DNA of 64,000 nucleotides from Steromphala cineraria (taxonomy: Eukaryota; Mollusca; Gastropoda; Trochida; Trochidae), in the NCBI GenBank assembly GCA_916613615.1, contig OU744724.1, positions 31,517,452 to 31,581,451 on the forward strand, written 5' to 3'. Both the position numbers and the translations under genes were made by a program. Shown in pieces: positions 48,950 to 59,320 of the stretch; the first letter of the stretch is position 1; every line of letters starts with the position of its first letter. Below the pieces are notes generated by a model that had not been told where the DNA came from, searched no databases, and saw only the letters and a program-made list of their open reading frames with translations.

Positions 48950-50190
48950 TGTTGAAGCTCTGCGGATACAACTCCCTGCATTTCAAAATTGAAAAGCGTC
49001 TTTCAAACTTCCTATGCACTATACTATAAGGCACCTGAATGCAGAAGAAGTTCTCACTACTCTTATCTCAACAAGTCTTATTGCAGTGCTGGTATACTTC
49101 TACCATGTTAGTGGCCCCATGCAATCAAGTGCAATTAAGTAAAGGTTTTACTTGTTATATTAATACGTTCTCAAGAACAAGATAAGAAGGATCCTGAACG
49201 CATGTGTCAAGTCCTAAGTACTCACTTCTCACAAGTCCAACTGCAGCGTACATAACTGTCTCTATATACAATGTAACATAATCATGTCTTTCAAACATAT
49301 GCAGTTTATTACAAAATGCAGTTGAAGATATGTGTCAAGTTCTTAGTACTGTATTTTCACAAAGTTTAGCTGCAGTGCTTGTTAATTCATATACCATTCT
49401 AGTAACAAGTGGAATCAAGTATCGGCATTAGTTGTGTCTTTAAAACAACCGTATGTGCTATACCATCCTGTCTCAGGGTACGAACGTTAAGCTAACTCCA
49501 CTAATCTGTACCCTGGGCTCAGAAGCTAGATTCGCTTGCGCGGCCAAACTTGGAATATAGCCAATCAAATCATTTTCTCGTTGAAATTTTATCGAGAAGG
49601 TTGCGAGCAAATGATTTGATTGGCTATATCACCACGAGAGCAAATGTTTTTATATTTTTTTATCACTTTATTTCTTTTTTCTTGGGTACAGCATATACAG
49701 TGTCATCACAAGAGAGTAATGCAATAAATTAGCATAATCACATGTGTATACAAGTAAATTCATCTAAACAAAGAGTTTATGACAAGACAACCAGAAAGAA
49801 ACAAAAGAATCGTATCTGCAGTGTGAGTAAGCGTTTGATTTATGCAATTGATAATTATGTTTTAATTTCGGCTTCAGACGAGAGCAAATCTAGCTTCTGA
49901 GTCCAGGGTACAGATTAGTGGAGTTAGCGTAACGTTCGTACCCTGAGACGGGATGGTACTATACCATAAGGATCCTAAACTTATATGTGTCAAGTCCTCA
50001 GAACTCTGTTCTCACTAAGTCTAACAACAGTACATGTAGTTGTTTCTCTCTATACAGTGTGACTTCCATGTGTGTCTTTCAAACATCCCATGCACTATAT
50101 CACAAGGACTTATTAAAATGCAGTTGAATGCATATGTGTCAAGTCCACAGTAGCTATTAAACCAAGTCTAAATGTAGCTGGTCCTCTATT
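48950..50190 (+). repeat. degenerate tandem array interrupted by a MITE
   Basis: Blocks of the type CTTTCAAAC, ATGCACTATA, AAGG, TGCAGTTGAA, ATATGTGTCAAGTCC, ACTCTGTTCTCAC, AAGTCTAACTGCAGT and GTCTCTATATACA recur in order near 49000, 49200, 49320, 49975 and 50090, with units of roughly 150-200 bp. Divergence is high. The array is split by the element at 49461-49958. Confidence 0.7.
49461..49958. mobile_element. 498-bp MITE with TIRs of about 78 bp
   Basis: TACCATCCTGTCTCAGGGTA, CGAACGTTA, GCTAACTCCACTAATCTGTA and CCCTGG, CTCAGAAGCTAGATT occur at the left and in reverse at the right (49881-49958), with only a handful of differences. The trinucleotide CTA lies immediately outside both ends (49458-49460 and 49959-49961). 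Comparing the flanks with a sister unit of the host array (ATGCACTATATCACAAGG near 50095) supports a 3-bp CTA duplication. A second inner inverted pair (TAGCCAATCAAATCATTT with its complement at 49612-49627) lies near the left end. A 3-bp target fits PIF/Harbinger, but this is only an inference. Confidence 0.85.
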
Positions 50191-50269
50191 GATCGCACTC
50201 ATTGTGTATTCTGGTTTGCTATGCAAATGTGGCCTACTTCCCTGCTGTAATGGTTAGTCCTCTCAAGTT

Positions 50270-50640
50270 ATTGCAGTAATAGATAATACAAATGCCATTG
50301 GCAATACGCCATAAAAACATGGCCTACTTTTCAAAGTTGAAGATTGAAACATTTTGGAAACATACATGAGTTTTCAGGCTTTCATCCTCATTTTAAAGCT
50401 TATCCTTTCATGATATTTTCCAATATTTTCGAAATATTGCCTTACATCATAGATAATATAAAAGCCATTTGCAGTATGCAATAAAAACATCAATCTAAAT
50501 AAATTTAGATCAACAGATTTTTTATTTTGTCATAACAGTATGGCCTAATATAAAACCTGTTGATCTAAATTTATCTAGATTGTAAAAACATGGTCTATTG
50601 TTGTCTATAAAGTGAACTTGAAAATTGAAACAATTTTGGA
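50270..50640 (+). repeat. tandem duplication, about 170 bp unit, second copy interrupted
   Basis: ATAGATAATACAAATGCCAT, TGGCAATACGCCATAAAAAC, ATGGCCTAC at 50280-50327 recurs as ATAGATAATATAAAAGCCAT, TTGCAGTATGCAATAAAAAC at 50450-50489. The continuation of the second copy (ATGGTCTATTG, TTGAAAATTGAAACA, TTTTGGAA) resumes after the MITE at 50491-50582. Confidence 0.75.
50491..50582. mobile_element. 92-bp MITE with 9-bp target duplication
   Basis: Inverted ends CAATCTAAATAAATTTAGAT, CAACAG and CTGTTGATCTAAATTTAT, CTAGATTG are flanked by the direct repeat TAAAAACAT (50482-50490 and 50583-50591). The sister unit at about 50313-50322 carries the uninterrupted TAAAAACATGG, so the pre-insertion site is visible in the same window. 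A 9-bp duplication is usual for Mutator-like transposases and is close to the 8 bp of hAT. Confidence 0.88.
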
Positions 50641-53185
50641 ATAAAGCTTCAGAACAATATTGTCTGCAAAGAGAAGAGGTAATAACTAAGCTTGATCAAT
50701 TATTTAGCATTAGCATTCACTGTCTGTAGTCAGTGAATATTGGTTTATTGGCTTTTCCTCTTTGATATTGTCAATCTAAGTGCATAAACCAATTTTCCAA
50801 AATAGTTGGAACAAAGTGTTCATAGTATATAATATACCGTTCTGATGTACAAGAGGCAATAAGAGAGAAATAATGAATGTTGGTAATCTTGTTCAGAAAG
50901 AAGAAAACTTCAATAGATTTCATCATTTATTCATTTATGTATTTACAAAACTTAACAATCACACATTGTTGAAAAGCAGTCTTGCATGTGAGTGATTCAT
51001 GTTGTCTGGAATGATAACAGCATGAGTATATCTATTGAATATAATTATAAACACCTCAGCACAAGCACGTATTTACAAACAAATACATCAAGCCTTGGTG
51101 TGAATTCAGAACATAAAATTTTTATAATCATGTATCCTAAACATATAATCTTTGCTGTTAAAACATGGTTGAGTTGAACATGCACTTGCAGGCAACTTTT
51201 ATTAATCAATTATAGATCACCATTGCTCTACTCAACCTTACCCTGATGTGAGTGATAAAAGAAAAAATCCTGAATGGAGCCAAAAACAAGTTCAAGAATG
51301 AAATGTATCTGTTAATATAAATTTTGATGATTCAATGCATTTAAAAATTCTTTGTTGCTATATGGCCATTAATTCTGAAAGAAGGTTTTGTTATGGAGAA
51401 TGTTGTAAAGTATAAGGTTAATTCAAAACTAAATAATATAACCAAATTAAGATGTACAAGCCTATGTAACACTGATTAATAATAGCATATGAAAATATAC
51501 AATATGGGTTAAAATGCTGTTTTTTGCAAGATAAACACTATATAAACAGTGGTTTTATGATAAATTGATGACATATTGAGAAAAGAAACATTCACAAAAT
51601 CCTAGAATTTACTAAATTTTCTCACAGATATGAATGGAAACTTTATTTTCACAATTAAAAGAAGAGATTTTCTAAAGGGTCAGAAGAAGTATTTCTGGTA
51701 AATCATGACAGTCATGGGTAAATTATAAAACTGTATCGACAATATGCTCCTGTATCAATGTATAAAATAAGGCCTATCCGCCAGCCCGGTTTTTAAAATT
51801 TTGGTCAGGGCTTGTAACTTTTAATTTTTTTCTTAAATTTTAAAATTGAAATGAACAAAATACAGATTTTTGGCTGGTTTCTATTTGGGCTTATTTCATA
51901 CACTGCCTGCATACCTAGAAACATCCTTATAGTATAAATGCATTTACAATTGTGACAAATAATTTGACCAGACAGTTTGATAAAATACAACCTTATCCTT
52001 ACAGATCAAAGTACAGGAAGTTGTTGTGAAACAGGAAGTTGCTTGTCTGTCCCTGTCATTATGTAATTATATCCTCATGCTTCACTACCACAGAATAACC
52101 TTCAACTTTGTTATTCTTTTCTGTGTCTATATGATAAATGCTGATTTTGTAAAATTTATAATAAAACTTATTGCAAATTTAGAATCTTGAGATCTTTATG
52201 TATGTATTTACATCTTAAGCTGATTTTGCAATAATTAATGTATCAATGCAAAAAAAGTCCGAAAATTACCCTCTTGAGATGTTTCTCAATAATGAAATAA
52301 TGAAAACTCATTTGTATTTCCAATTCTAAGAACTTTGGAAGATATCTTTATGTGTATGTGGTCTATTAATTTGTAATGTTGTTCTTACATTTTTGATCAT
52401 CTTATAATTGTAAATTACTTTCAGAAAAAGAATTCTTTTGCTTTTTGCTCAAACTTTACCTGCACATTTCATTCAAGAGTATTTTAGCTTACTGCTTGTT
52501 TGATACTGTTTATATTCAAATATATCAGACAGCATAACTCAAAGGTCAAATTAAACAATTGTTTTAGGTTTACATTTTCATAGAAATATATTTCCATCTT
52601 ATAAAAGATATTTCCATCTAATGAAAGCAAAGACAGAAAAAATGTTAATTATGACATTCACTTGTCTGCTCAATAATATATATTGTTTATTTTTTATCAA
52701 AAAAAGATCATGTACACATGCATAATTTTTTATTTTACCACAAATGTAACCAGTGATTGACTAGTACCATAGTACAAAGTTGTATGTTTATTTTGCAGTG
52801 TTTGCAGCTTTTTTATTTTAAATGTTTTATCTACAAACTGTAGAAAACACTAGAAACAAATTTCTTATAACATATTGCATAATATATAAAACTATATACA
52901 AGGGAAGAAATAATCATAATATAATAATTGACCAATCATCAAGAATTTTCTTAACAGTATTACAGACAACCTGATTCAAATAATATTTTTACAGGGATGT
53001 ACAAATTATATATGCAATTAGATACAAATATATACAGAAATGTAAGTCAAAACCCAACTTGATGTTTTAGTCATAACATTACATAAATATAAATTATTCG
53101 AATTGAAAATATTCTTATTAAGATTAAGACTAATAACAAAGAAATACTAAAATCATATTACAGACATCAAGGCAGTAGCACAATT
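50641..53185. other. very A+T-rich stretch, no gene seen
   Basis: No exon is supported. It lies downstream of VPS39 on its coding strand, so part of it could be distal 3' untranslated region or intergenic DNA. There are too many AATAAA-like sites to choose a polyadenylation signal. Confidence 0.4.
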
Positions 53186-53770
53186 AAATTTCAGATACAT
53201 CTGTAGCTCTGAAGAATTAGCTTTATTAGACACATAGCCCACCTCAAGTATTTTCTAATATAAAATATATAAAGATGATTAATTTAGAAATTCAAAAGCT
53301 CGCCTCGGTTATGCTTATGAAAAATTGAAAATGCTTTGTCATGTCATGCCATATGCATTATGACATATACAGCACTGTAAGATCATCTCAAATACAAGAT
53401 ATCAAAGTATGTTTTGATGAAAATTGCCAGCACAAATCTTCTGTCTTTTTATTTACATAAATTAGCCAAACATTTCAAATATATGCATTCCATTTCCATA
53501 AATTTCAGCCACAACTGTAGCTCTAAAGAATAAGCTTTATATTAGACACAATTTAAGCCCACCTCAAGTATTTTCTAATATAATATATATAAAGATGATT
53601 AAATTAGAAATACAAAAGCTCGCCTTATGCTTTGTCATGTCATTCCATATGCATTTATGACATATACAGCACTGTAAGATCATCTCAAATACAAGTACGT
53701 TTTGATGAAAATTGCATACAAAACTTCTGTCCTGTTATTTATATAAATTAACCAGACAATTGAAATCTAT
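53186..53770 (+). repeat. two-copy tandem duplication, period about 314 bp
   Basis: CTGTAGCTCTGAAGAATTAG, CCCACCTCAAGTATTTTCTA, AAGCTCGCCT, TGACATATACAGCACTGTAA and GATCATCTCAAATACAAG at 53201-53400 recur from 53515 with moderate divergence. It is non-coding and lies downstream of the VPS39 stop. Confidence 0.85.
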
Positions 53771-54368
53771 CGGTCAATTTCATCATAAATACAAACATAA
53801 TACTTTACATGTTTAATCAAGAACAGGCCAAAGTATTTCATAATGTCTCTGAATTTTCTAAACAGAATAAAAAATAACAAAGAGGCCATTTATATTCATT
53901 TAAATAAACAAAATGGAGCAAGCACAAACAATTATCAGACTTCATTGTTATATTTCAATCAATATATGGAATGGGGAAAGACAATAAAATAAACATTTGT
54001 TTAATCTTGGATTATATAAAGTATAATTCTTCATGATAACTTTTTGTCATACACTTTCCAACATTCACATTTATATTCAGGTCATGGAGTCTAACTTCAC
54101 AAAGTTAAATGAATAAAGTAATATTTAAGGGTTTTGAGTGAAGAAAGCTTATCATAATTTCTGTATCAATTCGACCTTAAAAATGTCCAAAAAAATTCAG
54201 AAAATGTCTATGGTTGAACCATTTCCCCCTTTTAATGTCTCATTTTGCTATATGGTCGAAATATATTTTAGAAGTGATTTGAATTTGTGACCTCAGAAAA
54301 ATGTGGTCTAAAATTATTTGAGAAATTACAGTAGTCAGCGTAGTGTGTGTTCCGGTCGAGCGATGTCA
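53771..54368 (-). other. probable VPS39 3' untranslated region
   Basis: This segment directly follows the VPS39 stop codon in the direction of transcription and contains no other feature. The exact end of the transcript cannot be fixed from sequence alone. Inference from position only. Confidence 0.4.
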
Positions 54369-54453
54369 CTATTTCAACTCTGGAGGGATATTTTTGGGAT
54401 CCTTACAGCAGAAGTAATGGACTATGACACCATTTGGGTAGCGGGCGAACGCA
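54369..54453 (-). CDS. VPS39: VPS39 (Vam6/Vps39-like), last coding exon
   Basis: VPS39 is a subunit of the HOPS tethering complex, which acts on late endosomes and lysosomes with RAB7 and SNAREs to drive fusion. The minus-strand exon follows an acceptor (CTGTTGCAG) and, after completing a Ser codon split by the intron, reads AFARYPNGVIVHYFC, then CKDPKNIPPELK and a TAG stop (54369-54371). The SAFARYPNG, VHYFC stretch is the hallmark C-terminus of animal VPS39 as I know it, and differs from the paralogue TGFBRAP1. The His and Cys of VHYFC probably pair with the CxxC of the preceding exon to bind zinc. The tail after VHYFC is variable among species. The exon probably continues into the 3' untranslated region. 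Confidence 0.92.
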
Positions 54454-56320
54454 CTGCAACAGGACAAAAGATCATGTTAGTTTGAGCTGTAAAGGAAGAG
54501 GAAATCAATAAAAAAAAATATGAATGTCATTCAGTCCGAACTGCATTTAACACCAATTAAGCTTTCAATTTGCCATTAGTTGTAATAATTTCATATACAA
54601 ATTACCGGTAATACTACAAATTAAAATAAATAAAGTATACCATACCTATATTATTAATGTATGTACAATCATTTTTCATAAACAAGAATAAAAATATTTT
54701 AAATTTCAAGTTAATCTTAATTACCATTGTTCATAATTTTGATTATGACATGACACTTATCATATTCGAAACCTTAATGAACATCTGTAAATGCTGATAT
54801 ATATCACATTTTATTGATAAAAAACTTCATATACTCAAACATAAAAGAAAAGGACTACTGAAATTTTAAATTTTAAAATTTATTTTAAATGTAAATTTGA
54901 GTTTTACAAGTAATATTTGTCAATATTTCATACTAAACTTCACATGAAGCTAAAATATTTGAATATTTTTCTGATGCTCAAGTTGTTTAGGTTGTCTATA
55001 AAAATCTTTAAAACAGAAGATTACGAAAAGAGAAACAGATGAAGTCGATTTAGAAAATTTTATATACAAGGTATGACAAACTTTCCTATCAGACATCAGA
55101 GTCGATGTCTCATTATGTGTGATAGCTGACTAGTCAACATGATCAGGAAGAAAGGAAAATTATGAAATTAATCTTGTTACATACATCAAAGTCATTTCCT
55201 GTAAAAGTAATTACCAACTTGTTATGATTGTATAAAATGACATTTCCTCTTCACATAATTTGCAAGCTGTTATTATACCGTAAGATACGGCTGAGTTTGC
55301 AAATCTTCAGAAGGTGATTAAGTGGATGACACATCTTACACTCACACCTGTTGTTAATTACATCTGCCAGGTAAGTTTTGTGTAACAATGTCACAGGTAG
55401 TTGACGATGATACAAGTAGATAACTTGTCATAAGTCATCAGAGTAAAGGATCGTAGGTTACTGCCAATGATATACAGCGACTCTGTAGCTCAGGCATTGC
55501 AAAGGTGAAAATTCATATATCAAATGATAAGGCATTTTCCAGCTTGTGTCTATTATGGTTGGGATAGAAATTAACTTTTGAGTTTGACATACCAATCACT
55601 TCCTGTCTCTTACACATACTGTTCAGCAATATATCATCAAGTTGACTAAGAGGAGATTGTATCTATCAAGGCCTAAATTCCTTTTTTCACTCTATGTTAC
55701 AAAAGAAAAGGCTCCAAATGCAGAACTTTAGTGTTGCAAGGTATTTACAACTTAGTAAGGAAATCAGGTAAAGAATTAGTGAGCAGATACAAAATATCAT
55801 TAAGACTTTACTCTGTTGAACATCACATCGTATAAAAAAATTAGAACCATTGGCTCTGTAGCTTATCAGGCTTTACATTTGATTTTGCTTTAGGGTGTGG
55901 CCAATGTGGTTTCCCCCTTAGCAGGGGCCACAGGGTCACAAAATTAACAATTATTAATCCTAACTAGCCAAGGAGTCTGTACACAATGTTTCAGCTTTCT
56001 TGACCTTATGGTTCTGGATAAAAAGTTGAAATTCCACAAAGTTTATGGCCGGACGCTGGACGCCATGCCATGCCATGCCATGCGCCCATTGGGCCTTACA
56101 GGCCAGATGAGCTTAAAATGTGAATTAGTGTTTTTCTGATGGAAATATCTGCCTACAAATTATTCAAACTAGGTTTTGATTAAAACTATTGATAATACAA
56201 TGATATTTATGTATTAAGACATGCTAAGGAGCATTTGTCTCAATAATGATTGTTGAATGTAGTTGTACAGGTAAAAACAATGAATGACATAGAGGTAACA
56301 AGGACAGGTAAAACACCTAC
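54454..56320 (-). other. VPS39: last intron of VPS39
   Basis: On the minus strand this 1,867-bp interval starts with GTAGGTG (56320 downward) and ends with TTGCAG (54454-54459), a normal GT-AG intron of phase 2 that splits a Ser codon (AG then T). It holds a dispersed repeat at about 55860-56115 and otherwise A+T-rich sequence. Confidence 0.88.
55860..56115 (+). repeat. dispersed repeat of bivalve type
   Basis: Begins near AGCTTATCAGGC, runs through CTTTAGGGTGTGGCCAATG, CACAAAATTAACAA, TTTCAGCTTTCTTGACCTTA, AGTTGAAATTCCACAAAGTT and TATGGCCGGACGCTGGACGC, then a short CCATG repeat (56064-56083), and ends GGCCAGATGAGCTTAAAAT. I recall closely similar sequences, ending GGCCAGGTGAGCTAAAAA, scattered in bivalve genomes. 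It sits in the last VPS39 intron and is non-coding. Confidence 0.6.
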
Positions 56321-56412
56321 CTGTCTCCTATCCTCCTTTTGCAAACCCGACAGGTGCGCTCATCGTTGATGATGACCTTCACCCTCTGGTAGTGTATGCG
56401 CTGTTCTTGGAC
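56321..56412 (-). CDS. VPS39: VPS39 (Vam6/Vps39-like), penultimate coding exon
   Basis: The minus-strand exon of 92 bp lies between an acceptor (TCTCTACTGCAG) and a donor (GAGACAG then GTAGGT). It encodes VQEQRIHYQRVKVIINDERT followed by CRVCKRRIGD and the first two bases of a Ser codon. Human VPS39 from memory has the same organisation here: VQEER, then YQQVKCIITEEKVC, MVCKKKIGN. The CxxC pair is the first half of the small C-terminal zinc-binding motif (Vps39 domain 2), whose HxxC half is in the next exon. This end of the protein takes part in HOPS assembly. The upstream exon, which should end in a leucine-rich segment, was not recognised before the window edge. Confidence 0.92.
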
Positions 56413-56596
56413 CTGCAGTAGAGAATAACATAAATATTGTAAATATCTAAAACATATTTTTCAATTATCTTAATTCAAATCACATATTATCCTGCTTTAT
56501 CATTATTAGCTTTGTGGATACAATCAAGCTGCTTTCTTACCTATCGGGTGATATATTAGGGTTCTTAATTTTCAAACAATGTCACTTTATCATTTG

Positions 56597-56820
56597 GTGA
56601 GGTGAGGTGATATGGGGTTTATCGCCGCTTTCAAGAGTATTTCACTTATATCGTGGCTGCTAGTATTATTGCAGGGAGAAAGCCCGCAACACTATTGTGG
56701 CTATGTATTGCGGTAAAACCTGTGAGCATCGACTGGAACTAGCGAACCATGGGTGGTACTGCGTTGAAATTCAGTGTAGCATTGCACCCAAATCTGACTG
56801 CGTATAGACTAGTTCACTAC
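56597..56820 (+). repeat. dispersed repeat with GGTGA head
   Basis: Starts GGTGAGGTGAGGTGATATGG, GGTTTATCGCCGCTTTCAAG, AGTATTTCAC and continues through GGGAGAAAGCCCGCAACA, GAACTAGCGAACCATGGGTG, GTACTGCGTTGAAATTCAGT, GTAGCATTGCACCCAA. This type of element, with a GGTGA or GAGTGA head followed by a GGTTTAACGTCGC-like core, is abundant in molluscan genomes in my memory. A head-only copy is at about 27728-27772, and the GGTGA array at 22071 uses the same unit. Confidence 0.6.
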
Positions 56821-57591
56821 TGAATGTTTTGACATTGCCTTCGCCTTTGACATTGCGTTCAATAAGTGCTGTAGATCTAATGGCTTGTCAACATTTTCTT
56901 GAGGTAAATTTTAAGCATTTACTTTAATTTTGCGAATACGGTAATAAACAGAACATCATATTTGTACCAATGACAAACTATGCTTACGAACTTGTGTCTC
57001 AATATCAATATATATAATATATAAATTCTAATATACCGATAGGTACTTATGTCGTAAACATAGTATGTCAATTGTAGGTTGATGATCATCAATAACTGCA
57101 CAAGGGCATTTTAGATGTATTTCTTACTGCAAATCTAATGCATAGTTAAGATCTTGTTTATCAATTACAATCTCAACTGCGTTCTCAGATAAACATTGTT
57201 GGCTCTTTCATTTTGAAAGGCAAGTTGTTCTATTTGCACCATTGTAAGACATGTGATTAATGACATCACTGCAGGATGTAGAACAAACACTTTTATGTGT
57301 CAGCAGGAATACAAAACTTCTCAACACCTCAAAGTGGAATAAAAACATGCTTTATGCATTAGCTGAAATATTGTATTCAATGCAGCAACTACAATTGTGA
57401 CATATCATTAATCTTAACATTGCTTGCTCACAGCATGATGCAGAATGCGATGGGGATATTCAGATTAGTGTTGTACATATTTGATAAAATGATATAAATC
57501 AAAGCCTACGATGGCTCTTAATGACATTAAATCTTAGTGAAAATTCATATGGCCTTGTTTACATTAAAACTTAAAAGTTCTAGACTAACAT

Positions 57592-57764
57592 TTAGTCTCA
57601 GAAGCATTTAAAAAAAATATAAACAATATTTTTTATTTATTATTTATAACAAAAATGAGCCCACAAGATGCTTTAACTTAAGCTGAGTGATCTAGACTTG
57701 CTATACTTTAGTAGACCTGGTTGGTAGTCAATTGAATATTTTTGATTATGGTCTCGATGACGGA
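57592..57764 (+). mobile_element. short non-autonomous element, family 1 (full-length copy)
   Basis: AGACTAACATTTAGTCTCAG, TATTTATAACAAAAATGAGC, CCACAAGATGCTTTAACTTA, GTGATCTAGACTTGCTATAC, TTTAGTAGACCTGG and ATGGTCTCGATGACGGAATG appear in family order. Confidence 0.75.
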
Positions 57765-57843
57765 ATGAAACACTTGCTCTTATTAGCAATTTGCAAAATA
57801 TGCATCTGTTAGCAAAGAAGTACAATTTTGAACTGATTTTTAA

Positions 57844-58335
57844 AAAGACACAGAGTATGATGATAGGGTCACTTATGTCAAATTTTGAAATCGATGTTAT
57901 TACATTGGGAACCACTGTTACTGAAAATAACAAGTTAAAGGTCAATCAGTACATTAGAGCAAAAGTACGGCCATTCAAAGTCGGGATTTTGATCGAAAAC
58001 CGGATAATGTTGCTCGAGTGGCGCGCGCAAATTCGCCAAACGTAATTTTGAAACCTTGTCATAAGCTGACAGGAAGATATATTCGATTCAATAGTGTTTA
58101 TTAGGTATTGTAACTAATAGGTAGATCAATTGGATGCATAATTTCGATTAATAAACGTATTTAAGATGTTTTCTTGATTTTTCCATAAAATCAAGCATTT
58201 TAGAGACATTATGCATAAATGGATATATTTGCAAGTTCAGTGATGAATGAGATATGAACTTCAATCAGGATATAAGATATTTTGTAACTTATCAAAACCA
58301 ATAAAAATTTTAAGAAAGATATACTCTGTGTCACT
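57844..58335. mobile_element. 492-bp TTAA-flanked MITE
   Basis: TTAA at 57840-57843 and 58336-58339 bound an element whose ends are inverted repeats: AAAGACACAGAGTAT at the left and ATACTCTGTGTCACT at the right (13 of 15 match). The open frame at 57791-58045 crosses its left boundary and is not a gene. The interior includes the CpG-bearing GAGTGGCGCGCGCAAATTCG near 58016-58034. Confidence 0.7.
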
Positions 58336-58870
58336 TTAAGGCAAGCAATATGAAAACAAAATATTGCATGATCTGATGAGGCACTTTGCTGTATCTCCCC
58401 AAAGAGAAGAGTGCATTTCATTGACATTTGTTCTGAGGGTAAAGGGTAAAGTGTCATTGGAGTTCTAAATATCATGTTAAAAATCCAGATATATGTTATG
58501 TCAATTGAACAAAACCCTCTAGGGTACATAGATGACATCCTTTACCAAGTCGAAATAAGCCTTTTCTCCACTTCACCATTAAACACTGACATTATAATAT
58601 TATTAAATCTTTGAAGGGATTAAAAAGTGGCAAACATGAAATACTATGAAATTGTATACTATGGCAAAATTGGACACAATGCTCGATTTATACTTTTTAA
58701 GCAGGTAAATAGTGAAAGAGTAAGAAAATACTCCAAAACATCAGGTGGCTTTAAAAAAGAAATTTGTTGAAATCTTGCTTTTCTAATATTCACTGAGTGA
58801 GTAGGAATTTGTATGCTGTCAGCAAGTTATCTAATGCCATATAGCTTACTGCACAAGGTGACATGACAAA
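58336..58870. other. non-coding stretch, no gene seen
   Basis: A+T-rich intronic sequence without recognised repeats. Confidence 0.5.
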
Positions 58871-59320
58871 AGCATGACACCACTCTCAGCACTCCCTACA
58901 CAACAGGATGCATGTGATACAAAGTGGCATGACATCACTCTCAGCACTCCCTACACAACAGGATGCATGTGATACAAAGTGGCATGACATCACTCTCAGC
59001 ACTCCCTACACAACAGGATGCATGTGATACAAAGTGGCATGACATCACTCTCAGCACTCCCTACACAACAGGATGCATGTGATACAAAGTGGCATGACAT
59101 CACTCTCAGCACTCCCTACACAACAGGATGCATGTGATACAAAGTGGCATGACATCACTCTCAGCACTCCCTACACAACAGGATGCATGTGATACAAAGT
59201 GGCATGACATCACTCTCAGCACTCCCTACACAACAGGATGCATGTGATACAAAGTGGCATGACACCACTCTCAGCACTCCCTACACAACAGGATGCATGT
59301 GATACAAAGTGGCATGACAT
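58871..59320 (+). repeat. 55-bp minisatellite, eight near-identical units
   Basis: Units start at 58871, 58926, 58981, 59036, 59091, 59146, 59201 and 59256, with a partial ninth at 59311. The unit begins GGCATGACATCACTCTCAGC and includes ACTCCCTACACAACAGGATG and CATGTGATACAAAGT. The only change seen between full units is ACACC versus ACATC in the first and eighth, so the array is young or strongly homogenised. Units abut with no spacers, so it is not a CRISPR. Confidence 0.97.

Noticed and set aside
57791..58045. 84-codon plus-strand frame
   Set aside because: It crosses the left boundary of the TTAA-flanked MITE and has no known domain.
58871..59320. CRISPR array
   Set aside because: Units of 55 bp abut without unique spacers, in a eukaryotic intron. 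It is a minisatellite.
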